The notes below the pieces were generated by a model, which was not told the DNA's origin, did no database searches, and worked only from the letters and a program-made list of their open reading frames with translations. A stretch of 13,502 bases of DNA from Bacteroidaceae bacterium (GTDB taxonomy: Bacteria > Bacteroidota > Bacteroidia > Bacteroidales > Bacteroidaceae), in NCBI GenBank assembly GCA_017551845.1, contig JAFZKR010000142.1, forward strand, positions 1-13,502, read 5' to 3'. This document shows, piece by piece, positions 7,403 through 13,502 of the stretch. The position numbers and the translations under genes were made by a program. How positions within the stretch are numbered: position 1 is the stretch's first letter; each line of letters begins with the position of its first letter.

Positions 7403-8335
7403 ATGAATATGAGAACTTATGTTTTGGCAGTTGTAATTGCTGTAGTGCTGTCCGGAGCGGTAAACGCACAGACCGTAGAAGGGACGGTGGAATCGGGATT
7501 CGAAATCAAGGCCGGGGATGTCACTATGACAGTCAGTGCCAAGGAAGGTGGAAAAATCATTTCGTACAAGTTGGGGGACAAGGAGATGCTCTCGCAGTCC
7601 AGGATGCCTAACCAGTACGGCAGCACGTTCTGGACCAGTCCTCAAAAGGAGTGGAACTGGCCTCCTGTAACGGAGTTTGACAGGGCTGCCTATAACGATG
7701 AGTCCCATCTTTGCAAGCGTACCTTCGGTGATGAAAACCCTTCGCTGTTCCTGACAAGCCAGATAGGAAGCAAGCTACCGTTCCAGATTCTCAAGCAATA
7801 TGCTCCGGAACCGAAGAGACGTTTCATCAGGGTATCCTACACTATTATCAACAAGGGGGATGAGACACGTCAGGTCGCACCTTGGGAGATATCGCGTGTA
7901 GTGGCCGATGAGGAGGGCCTTATCTTCTTTGACGCTCCGGTGGAGGGTATAACCCCGGCGGGACTCATTCCGTTCAAGGGTGAGGCAGGTGCATCATGGT
8001 ACAGTTTTGAGTCAGGTGCGCAGAACCGCAAGATCAATTCCGACGGAAAGGGATGGTTGGCATATGCTGCAAACGGAATGCTTATGATCAAGAAATTCGA
8101 TGACCTGACCATTTCTCAGCCTGCTCCTGATGAGGCGGAGATTCAGGTTTATGTGAATCAGGGCAAGACATACATAGAGCTTGAGAGCCAAGGTGAGTAT
8201 AAGACACTTGCTCCCGGCCAAGGTCTGACTTGGAATGTTGACTGGTACCTCTTACCTCTCAAGGACAAGGCTGTCCCTTCCAAGAAACTTCTCAAACTGG
8301 TCCGCAAGACCATAAAGAAATCCTCAAAGATTTAA
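7403..8335 (+). CDS. DUF4380 protein, secreted, galactose-mutarotase-like fold
   Basis: From the ATG at 7403 the product is 310 residues. Another in-frame ATG two codons later is equally possible, and the frame is also open from 7346. The chosen start gives a clear signal peptide ending VNA before Gln23, and it sits right after a -7 element. The conserved stretch STFWTSPQKEWNWPPV (74-89) and the repeated beta-strand pattern resemble DUF4380, whose members have an aldose-epimerase-like beta-sandwich. No enzyme activity is established for the family that I know of. It lies between GH2 and GH10 genes, with 22 nt to the latter, so a role with the glycan enzymes, as a sugar-binding or mutarotase-like accessory, is a reasonable inference. 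The lysine-rich C terminus is unusual but may be unstructured. Confidence 0.75.
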   Translation: MNMRTYVLAVVIAVVLSGAVNAQTVEGTVESGFEIKAGDVTMTVSAKEGGKIISYKLGDKEMLSQSRMPNQYGSTFWTSPQKEWNWPPVTEFDRAAYNDESHLCKRTFGDENPSLFLTSQIGSKLPFQILKQYAPEPKRRFIRVSYTIINKGDETRQVAPWEISRVVADEEGLIFFDAPVEGITPAGLIPFKGEAGASWYSFESGAQNRKINSDGKGWLAYAANGMLMIKKFDDLTISQPAPDEAEIQVYVNQGKTYIELESQGEYKTLAPGQGLTWNVDWYLLPLKDKAVPSKKLLKLVRKTIKKSSKI

Positions 8336-8357
8336 TTACCTTTTATGTAACATAGAT

Positions 8358-9485
8358 ATGAAGAAAGTCATGATGCTTATGGTGGCGGCATTGACTATAT
8401 GCCCCGCTTTTTCACAGAAGACTCTTAAGAGTGCCTATGCAGATGCATTTAAAATGGGTTGTGCTGTCAATTCAATGATAGTAAGTGGTCGTAACAGCCG
8501 TGCTACTGAACTGATTTTGCAGAATTTCAATGCAATTTCACCGGAAAATGACCTGAAGGCCGAAGTACTTCATCCGAGACCTGATACATGGAACTTCCAG
8601 GCTGCTGACCGTTACGTAAAGTTCGCTAAGGACAATGGCCTGTGGGCTCTGGGACATACTTTGGTATGGCACAACCAAACTCCGGATTTCTTCTTCAACC
8701 ATCCTGACGGCACTCCCAATACTCACGATGAGATGGTGGAAGTGATGCGTAGCTATATAGAAAAAGTGGCAGGACATTTTGCCGGCCAGATAGACGCATG
8801 GGATGTTGTGAACGAGATTATCGATAATGACGGTTCATACCGTAAGACTCTTTGGACAAATGCGTTTGGAGGTGACGGTGACGAAGTGGTACGTCTGGCA
8901 TTCAAGTTTGCGAGCCAGTATGACCCCAATGCTGAGCTTTATTACAATGATTTCAATGTGTGGCGTCCATCCAAACGTGACGGAATTGCCCGTATGGTCC
9001 GCATGCTTCAGAAGAACGGCATCAAAATAGACGGAATAGGAATACAGGGACATTGGGGTCTTAATTTCCCAAAGAACGAGTATATTATAGCCGCCATTGA
9101 TACATTTGCCGCACTTGGCGTTAAGGTGATGATAACAGAGCTTGATTTGGATGTTCTCCCATTGACCAAGGAGGGACAGGTAATAGGTAAGTCGCTGCAG
9201 GAACCGTTCTACCAGCTGGAGGAGTTTGAGGTGTTCCTTGATCCTTACAAGAATGGCTTGCCCGATGATGTTCAGGCTCAACTCACAGCACGTTACAAGG
9301 AGATCATGCAGATATTCTATGACCGTCGTGACAAGATAGACCGTGTGACATTTTGGGGCCTTCATGATGGTATGTCATGGAAAAATGGCTATCCCATCCC
9401 CAACCGTACCAACTACCCGCTGCTCTTCAATCGTGACTTGACGCCTAAGCCTGCATACGAGGCGATCCTGAGTATTCCTAAGTAA
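8358..9485 (+). CDS. GH10 endo-beta-1,4-xylanase, secreted
   Basis: This 375-residue single-domain enzyme has a signal peptide, MKKVMMLMVAALTICPAFS, with cleavage likely before Gln20. It cleaves internal beta-1,4 bonds in xylan. The GH10 signatures are all present: NDLKAE (64-69), GHTLVWHNQTP (99-109), WDVVNE with acid/base Glu153, YYNDFN (195-200), GIGIQGHW (226-233), ITELDLDV with nucleophile Glu261, and FWGLHDGMSW (332-341). No carbohydrate-binding module is fused. The gene begins 22 nt after the DUF4380 stop, so the two are probably one transcript. TACCTTTT at 8337-8344 is a 7 of 8 -7-like match, but too weak to claim as a promoter. The GH2 enzyme upstream suggests the substrate may carry uronic acids. 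Confidence 0.96.
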   Translation: MKKVMMLMVAALTICPAFSQKTLKSAYADAFKMGCAVNSMIVSGRNSRATELILQNFNAISPENDLKAEVLHPRPDTWNFQAADRYVKFAKDNGLWALGHTLVWHNQTPDFFFNHPDGTPNTHDEMVEVMRSYIEKVAGHFAGQIDAWDVVNEIIDNDGSYRKTLWTNAFGGDGDEVVRLAFKFASQYDPNAELYYNDFNVWRPSKRDGIARMVRMLQKNGIKIDGIGIQGHWGLNFPKNEYIIAAIDTFAALGVKVMITELDLDVLPLTKEGQVIGKSLQEPFYQLEEFEVFLDPYKNGLPDDVQAQLTARYKEIMQIFYDRRDKIDRVTFWGLHDGMSWKNGYPIPNRTNYPLLFNRDLTPKPAYEAILSIPK

Positions 9486-9509
9486 GGGTGCGTATATCAC
9501 GGACTCATT

Positions 9510-9524
9510 TGCAACCCGGTTGCA
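9510..9524. promoter_or_regulatory. Perfect 7-1-7 palindrome, candidate Fur-family metal operator
   Basis: TGCAACC-C-GGTTGCA is a perfect 7-1-7 inverted repeat. Fur, Zur and PerR boxes have this same 7-1-7 layout. It ends 12 nt before the -7 element of the metal ATPase gene and fills the -33 region, so a bound protein would control that promoter. No regulator gene is in this window. Confidence 0.6.
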
Positions 9525-9536
9525 TTCGGAGGTCTG

Positions 9537-9544
9537 TACCTTTG
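9537..9544 (+). promoter_or_regulatory. -7 element of the metal ATPase gene
   Basis: TACCTTTG is a perfect TAnnTTTG match, 26 nt before the ATG at 9571. TTTG at 9508-9511 is 25 nt upstream and TTG at 9520-9522 only 14 nt. Neither has the normal spacing, which fits a promoter that depends on or is masked by a regulator. Confidence 0.6.
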
Positions 9545-9570
9545 CAGTGTAAATCAATAAAAACTGCAAA

Positions 9571-11448
9571 ATGGTACACGAATCACATCATCATGACGAA
9601 GAGGAGGGGAGAGGTCGCATAGTTAAGATTGTTGCCTCAACGGTATTATTGATAGCCGCTTCAATCATAGAATACACAACGGCGTGGCAGGAATGGCAGT
9701 ATCTGCTGCTGTTCCTGTTGCCGTATCTTATAGTCGGTTGGGAAACATTGAAAGAGGCCGCAGAGGGGCTCTTCCACGGAGAGACGCTGAGTGAGGATTT
9801 TCTGATGAGCATAGCCACAATAGGCGCTCTGGCAATAGGTTTCATGCCCGGAGCTGAGACTCAATTTGCTGAGGCTGTATTTGTAATGCTTTTCTTCCAG
9901 ATAGGCGAGGCGTTTGAGGAGGTTGCTGAGGGCCGTAGCCGCAGGTCAATATCGCACCTGATGGACATCCGCCCCGATATCGCTCATGTGGAGCGAGATG
10001 GTACTTTGGAAACCGTTTCTCCCGATACCGTAAAGCAGGGTGAGATAATAGTGATACGTCCGGGTGAAAAAGTTCCTATGGATGGTATTGTGATTGAGGG
10101 CAGTTCAAGTCTTGACACTGTTGCTTTGACAGGTGAAAGCGTGCCGTGCAGTGTATCGGTTGATGATGAAATCCTGTCAGGCTGCGTGAATCTGAGCGGT
10201 GTGCTAAGGGTTCGCACTACAAAAGCATTTGCGGAATCAACGGTATCAAAGATTCTGGACCTTGTGGAGAATGCTGCAGAGAACAAAAGCCGCAGCGAGA
10301 GCTTTATAACCAGGTTTGCCCGCGTCTATACGCCTATTGTCGTGGGGCTGGCAGTATTGGTTGCCGTTATACCTGGACTTATAACCGGCGATTGGGCATC
10401 GTGGATATATCGTGGTCTGCTGTTCCTTGTGGTATCGTGTCCGTGCGCTCTGGTGATATCGGTTCCGCTTACATTCTTTGGCGGACTGGGCGGTGCATCA
10501 CGCAAGGGTATTCTTATAAAGGGCTCCAATCTTCTGGATAAGCTGGCTGGCGTAAAGACAGTAGTCTTTGACAAGACCGGAACACTCACTGAGGGTGTGT
10601 TTGAAGTAACAGCTGTGCATCCGCAACTGATTGATGACCGCGAACTTCTGCATCTGGCCGCCCATGTGGAGCGCCATTCCACGCACCCCATTGCAATGGC
10701 TCTGCGTAATGCTTATCCTAACGAACAGGATGACTGCGTTATATGTGATGTAGAGGAGACTGCCGGTCACGGAATCATAGCAACTGTAAATGGCAAACGT
10801 GTGGCTGTGGGCAACAGCAAACTGATGGAGAGAGTTGGAGCAGAGTGGCGTTCATGCCACCATGACGGCACAATAATTCACGTGGCAATAGACGGCGAAT
10901 ATGCCGGTCATATTGTTATTTCGGACCGCATTAAGGAGGATGCTGCTTTAGGTATTGCACAACTTAAGGATGCGGGCGTAAGCAAAACCGTTATGCTTAC
11001 CGGTGATCAGCATACAGTTGCTGCCGCAGTTGCCGCAAAGGTAGGAGTGGATGAGTATCACGCCCAGTTACTCCCGGCCGATAAGGTAAGTGAAGTGGAG
11101 AAACTGCTGGCCGGCGGAATACTGGCATTCGTAGGCGACGGCATCAACGATGCTCCCGTTCTTACCCGCGCGGACATCGGCATAGCAATGGGAGCGCTTG
11201 GCTCCGATGCCGCAATTGAGGCTGCCGATGTTGTGCTGATGGATGACAAACCTTCCAAGATAGCCCTGGCCATCAAGATAGCCCGCCGCACCATCCGTAT
11301 AGCCAAGCAAAACATCTGGTTCGCCATCGGCATCAAAGTCCTGGTTCTCCTGCTGGCCATTCCCGGCTTGGCCACAATGTGGATGGCCGTCTTTGCCGAC
11401 GTAGGCGTCACTGTCCTCGCTGTCCTCAACGCAATGCGTACGCAATAG
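9571..11448 (+). CDS. P1B-2-type Zn2+/Cd2+/Pb2+-exporting ATPase (ZntA/CadA-like)
   Basis: This 625-residue inner-membrane pump drives divalent soft metals out of the cytoplasm using ATP. It lacks the N-terminal HMA domain common in ZntA and instead begins with a short His/Asp/Glu tail, HESHHHDEEE (3-12), that may bind metal. Two N-terminal helices (about 20-55) are followed by two more (about 77-115). The actuator-domain TGES is at 187-190. The metal-site CPC is at 290-292 in SCPCALVISVP. The phosphorylated Asp334 is in DKTGTLT. The nucleotide-domain His372-Pro373 is in STHPIA, and the hinge GDGINDAP at 522-529. The last helices carry Lys589 and Asp610 (FADVGVTVLAVLNAMR), matching the ZntA lysine and aspartate of the P1B-2 class. 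The gene is monocistronic with its own promoter and palindrome. Zinc is the most likely physiological substrate. Confidence 0.93.
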   Translation: MVHESHHHDEEEGRGRIVKIVASTVLLIAASIIEYTTAWQEWQYLLLFLLPYLIVGWETLKEAAEGLFHGETLSEDFLMSIATIGALAIGFMPGAETQFAEAVFVMLFFQIGEAFEEVAEGRSRRSISHLMDIRPDIAHVERDGTLETVSPDTVKQGEIIVIRPGEKVPMDGIVIEGSSSLDTVALTGESVPCSVSVDDEILSGCVNLSGVLRVRTTKAFAESTVSKILDLVENAAENKSRSESFITRFARVYTPIVVGLAVLVAVIPGLITGDWASWIYRGLLFLVVSCPCALVISVPLTFFGGLGGASRKGILIKGSNLLDKLAGVKTVVFDKTGTLTEGVFEVTAVHPQLIDDRELLHLAAHVERHSTHPIAMALRNAYPNEQDDCVICDVEETAGHGIIATVNGKRVAVGNSKLMERVGAEWRSCHHDGTIIHVAIDGEYAGHIVISDRIKEDAALGIAQLKDAGVSKTVMLTGDQHTVAAAVAAKVGVDEYHAQLLPADKVSEVEKLLAGGILAFVGDGINDAPVLTRADIGIAMGALGSDAAIEAADVVLMDDKPSKIALAIKIARRTIRIAKQNIWFAIGIKVLVLLLAIPGLATMWMAVFADVGVTVLAVLNAMRTQ

Positions 11449-11456
11449 GGACGGTT

Positions 11457-11615
11457 CCTTCTGCGGACATTTTGAAAATCTTTCTGCTGCGGGGTGACGC
11501 GGCCCGGCTGGCGGGCACGGCCTGAAAGGATTGTACCGAAGCGGGTACTGCGGGCGGTTACCTCTCCCGCTGTGCCCGACATGGCATCAAATGCAAGTGA
11601 TGTGCGTGTTTTCAT
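11457..11615 (-). pseudogene. 3'-truncated small gene of the 'SGTAGxVTAR' type
   Basis: From an ATG at 11615 the minus strand encodes about 53 residues with strong coding character. MSGTAGEVTARS (12-23) is followed by GTILSGRARQPGRVTPQQ (27-44). The pattern, SGxxGxVxAR then TILSxRxxxPxxVTPxQ, resembles the N terminus of small Bacteroidales proteins related in style to DUF6266. I am unsure of the exact family. After residue 53 the frame stays open to 11058, but that part is antisense to the C-terminal catalytic region of the metal ATPase and is not believable as protein. So the gene looks cut at its 3' end where the ATPase gene begins. It keeps a full promoter (see 11653-11683). Local base composition is GC-rich, unlike the AT-rich DNA to its right. 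Confidence 0.45.
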
Positions 11616-11652
11616 GGTTCATTTAAAACATATTTTTCATGATAGACCAATG

Positions 11653-11683
11653 CAAATATATACAATTGAAATGCCATTTGCAA
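11653..11683 (-). promoter_or_regulatory. Complete Bacteroidales promoter for the truncated small gene
   Basis: On the minus strand TTG (11683-11681) is followed after 20 nt by TATATTTG (11660-11653), a perfect -7. This is the best two-part promoter in the window. It lies 37 nt before the ATG at 11615. Confidence 0.6.
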
Positions 11684-11696
11684 GTATTTTGAGGGA

Positions 11697-11712
11697 TATT
11701 TTGCACAAAATA
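11697..11712. repeat. AT-rich perfect palindrome upstream of the small-gene promoter
   Basis: TATTTTG-CA-CAAAATA is a perfect 7-2-7 inverted repeat, 13 nt upstream of the -33 element and 35 nt after the UDG-like gene. It has no T-run to make it a good terminator, so an operator role is possible but unproven. Confidence 0.35.
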
Positions 11713-11747
11713 GTTGGCAGTGTGCATCTTCTGTTAATATCCCGAGA

Positions 11748-12521
11748 TTATTTCTTAATATCCATCTTTAACTGGCATGCGTATAGCTGATCTATCATCT
11801 TGTTACGTACTTCTGAAAGTTTTTTTAGTGGTTTACCATTATCTATTTCATCAATCAGAAAATAAAGGAATATAAAGATTGATATAAAGCTATTGCTAAT
11901 TGGCCATCTACCCGAAGGGTGGTTTACACATACTGTACTTATGTTTTGTATACGACCTATTTGTAAATCCCAATTATCTAACACCTTAACATGTTCTATA
12001 TTCCTTTTTATCTCATCACTGGCATATTTATCAAACACATCAAAGGCTTTAGAACTAAGTAGCACAATCCTTTTGGGTTTGAGAATAGAAATCAATAGCA
12101 TCAAACATTCAATACTATCTTTGATAACAATCTTGGGTAAATCATTAAAACCATTATTAGATTGAAAAGGAGAAATGTTTGTCCAGACTGTTTTCTTATC
12201 ATCGTCAATTGACTTGGGATGATAGTTTTTGTCATATCCTAAAAAGTGATGAGCACCTTCAACTATTTTCCATTTATTTATGAAGCGCTCCTGCCATTTG
12301 TCATTACCTTTCAGAAAAGACTCTGTACTACAGTTTTTGGCACCGGTCTTTTTGTGGCCCTTTGGATTTATACCTACAATCATTAAATCTATATCAGATT
12401 TCACCTCATTTAAAGGAGATTGTGTGTAATAATCAGTCTGTGTTCTTTCGGATAAGTCATTGAATATCGGGACATATTTAGCTGCCCATCCTTGTAATTG
12501 GTCCTGTATTTTATTTGACAT
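11748..12521 (-). CDS. Uracil-DNA-glycosylase-superfamily-like protein
   Basis: This 257-residue protein carries motifs placed as in the UDG fold. LMIVGINPKG (46-55) resembles motif 1 (GxxPG). TNISPF (114-119) is a likely conserved loop. PKRIVLLSSKAF (149-160) looks like the central strand. VNHPSGRW (199-206) resembles the terminal H-P-S motif that enters the minor groove. There is no signal peptide. A hydrophobic stretch, SFISIFIFLYFLI (211-223), is more likely a buried helix than a membrane span. The function could be base excision or a non-catalytic nucleic-acid role; I cannot decide. The gene starts 21 nt after the LRR fragment with no promoter of its own that I can see. It lies in AT-rich DNA, which suggests horizontal origin. 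Confidence 0.55.
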   Translation of the reverse strand: MSNKIQDQLQGWAAKYVPIFNDLSERTQTDYYTQSPLNEVKSDIDLMIVGINPKGHKKTGAKNCSTESFLKGNDKWQERFINKWKIVEGAHHFLGYDKNYHPKSIDDDKKTVWTNISPFQSNNGFNDLPKIVIKDSIECLMLLISILKPKRIVLLSSKAFDVFDKYASDEIKRNIEHVKVLDNWDLQIGRIQNISTVCVNHPSGRWPISNSFISIFIFLYFLIDEIDNGKPLKKLSEVRNKMIDQLYACQLKMDIKK

Positions 12522-12542
12522 ATTCTTTTGTGATAATTTGGA

Positions 12543-13385
12543 TTAAAGCAACTGAATCTTTTTACTTCTATTTCTAATTCTAATAATGATTTGAGAGCCT
12601 ATTATATTACCAGTATTGATTACCACTTTACCATTATTACTAATGCATGTTGTTATCAGACGGCCATCTATTTGATATGCAGTAATAACTTCACCGTATT
12701 TAAGGCCTGAGATTTCTATTTGTCCATCATGGACATTAATAATAACTCTATCTGAAGTAATTATAACGCCATCAGGACTTTCCTCATTAACCTCAATAAA
12801 GAAGAAGTCTTTCCATTGGTTGGCGTACTGATAATCAGCGATACTACTTTGGGGAACCAATAGTATACATTCCTGTTTGTTTATATCATTCAATGCTAGA
12901 TTACCACATGATGGAGGATTAAAGGCAAAACTGCGAATTATTGATAAAGAAGTACAATTTGAGAAGGCATTATCACCTATACTGTCAACATTATGACCAA
13001 ATACAAAATACTCTAGATTGGTGCAATCTGAAAATGCTTGTGCACCTATAATAGTTACACCATTGCCGATTCTAACGTTGACCAAATTGGTACATCCAAA
13101 GAATTCTTCGTTTGTTATTTCCTTTTCTACATCTGTGATTACTACTGAACGAAGGGTTGAGTTTTTGTAAAATGGCGAATAGCCATAATCGCTTTCTAAG
13201 TTATAATTCAATTTTCTTCCAATAAACACTGAATCCAAGGGACAATCTGAGAATAATGGTTTAGAATATCCATTTCTGCCTAGTTCCAAAGCACTTTCAT
13301 TATTTCCTTCAGCAAAAAAAACATTTTTGAGTTTAATGCAATTTTCAAAAGCATAATCACTAATTACTACTGATGCGATAAATTT
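12543..13385 (-). pseudogene. 5'-truncated BspA-type leucine-rich-repeat surface protein
   Basis: The minus-strand frame is open for 280 codons from a TAA at 13388-13386, but it has no ATG and no signal peptide near its 5' end. It begins in the middle of an LRR repeat (KFIASVVISDYAFENC). At least four Treponema-type LRR units follow: SDYAFENCIKLKNV, NEEFFGCTNLVNVRI, GAQAFSDCTNLEYFVF and GDNAFSNCTSLSII. Then comes the usual BspA closing segment, ILLVPQSSIADYQYANQWKDF. The last 70 residues (VIINVHDGQIEISGL to RSKKIQLL) look like a C-terminal sorting-type beta domain. Intact relatives are secreted or surface-attached and begin with a signal peptide. A TTG at 13289 is a formal start, but it would discard a good repeat. 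I infer that the front of the gene was lost by recombination. Confidence 0.7.
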
Positions 13386-13389
13386 TTAA

Positions 13390-13502
13390 TTAAAAGTTTA
13401 ATAAGAGTTCATTGACATTTTGATTTTGAGTGAGCGGTACTGGAACATCTAGGAGTTCTCTGATGTCAGCCTTAGAAAGGATTGATGCCTCTATAACCTT
13501 GG
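13390..13502 (-). CDS. C-terminal end of a gene, possibly a restriction specificity subunit
   Basis: The minus strand is open from the window edge to a TAA at 13392-13390, giving the last 36 residues. They read KVIEASILSKADIREL, then LDVPVPLTQNQ, and end NELLLNF. The pattern (I/L)SKxDIxxLxVPVP resembles the ends of target-recognition domains in type I restriction HsdS subunits and some N6-adenine methylases, but 36 residues are too few for a firm call. The stop lies only 2 nt before the in-frame stop that opens the LRR fragment, so this gene may have replaced the front of the LRR gene. Confident as the end of a coding region; the family is a guess. Confidence 0.4.
   Translation of the reverse strand, partial: KVIEASILSKADIRELLDVPVPLTQNQNVNELLLNF

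Noticed and set aside
8835..9365. Minus-strand open frame of 176 codons
   Set aside because: Antisense to the GH10 active-site region; its composition reflects the opposite strand.
11058..11456. Continuation of the small minus-strand gene to 185 codons
   Set aside because: It is antisense to the GDGINDAP and last-helix region of the metal ATPase and is rich in Ala, Ser, Thr and Arg as expected for a shadow. Only the first 53 codons look real.
1..13502. tRNA, rRNA, CRISPR array, insertion sequence or integrase
   Set aside because: I saw no cloverleaf, rRNA signature, regular repeat-spacer array, transposase or terminal inverted repeats in the window.

Overview
This is a Bacteroidales chromosome segment, most like Bacteroides, Phocaeicola or Prevotella. 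Two things support this. The Bacteroidetes sigma-ABfr -7 element TAnnTTTG recurs perfectly just upstream of most genes. The proteins are also typical of the group: lipobox proteins, an AAA_14/DUF4143 ATPase, a DUF4380 protein and a BspA-type leucine-rich-repeat protein. I cannot name the species.

Layout. Positions 1-472 (minus) hold the N-terminal half of an AAA_14/DUF4143 ATPase, with three 33-bp-spaced repeats upstream. Positions 769-1137 (minus) encode a small lipoprotein. Positions 1175-2930 (minus) are a umuD-umuC translesion-polymerase operon. It is divergent from a secreted type-B carboxylesterase (3044-4588, plus), which overlaps tail to tail with a nitrilase-superfamily omega-amidase homologue (4577-5335, minus). 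Positions 5542-9485 (plus) form a carbohydrate cluster: a GH2 beta-glucuronidase-type enzyme, a DUF4380 protein and a GH10 endo-xylanase, all with signal peptides. No SusC/SusD, sulfatase or regulator gene is visible here. Positions 9571-11448 (plus) encode a P1B-2 Zn/Cd/Pb-exporting ATPase behind a promoter carrying a perfect 7-1-7 palindrome of Fur-family geometry.

From about 11,620 to the right end the DNA becomes clearly more AT-rich and all genes are on the minus strand. This part looks like an accessory or recombined region. It contains a 3'-truncated small gene that keeps a good promoter, a UDG-superfamily-like protein, a BspA-type LRR protein that has lost its 5' end, and the last 36 codons of a gene whose end resembles a type I restriction specificity subunit.

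How genes work together. UmuD and UmuC form the Pol V-type mutagenic polymerase. The GH2, DUF4380 and GH10 products probably act together on a xylan- or glucuronide-containing glycan outside the cytoplasm. The esterase could remove ester decorations, but that link is only positional. The least ordinary observations are: the omega-amidase homologue with Glu where the family has its catalytic Lys; the Fur-type palindrome before the metal ATPase; the phased repeats before the AAA ATPase; and the truncation junctions on the right. I did not find a convincing complete new system.
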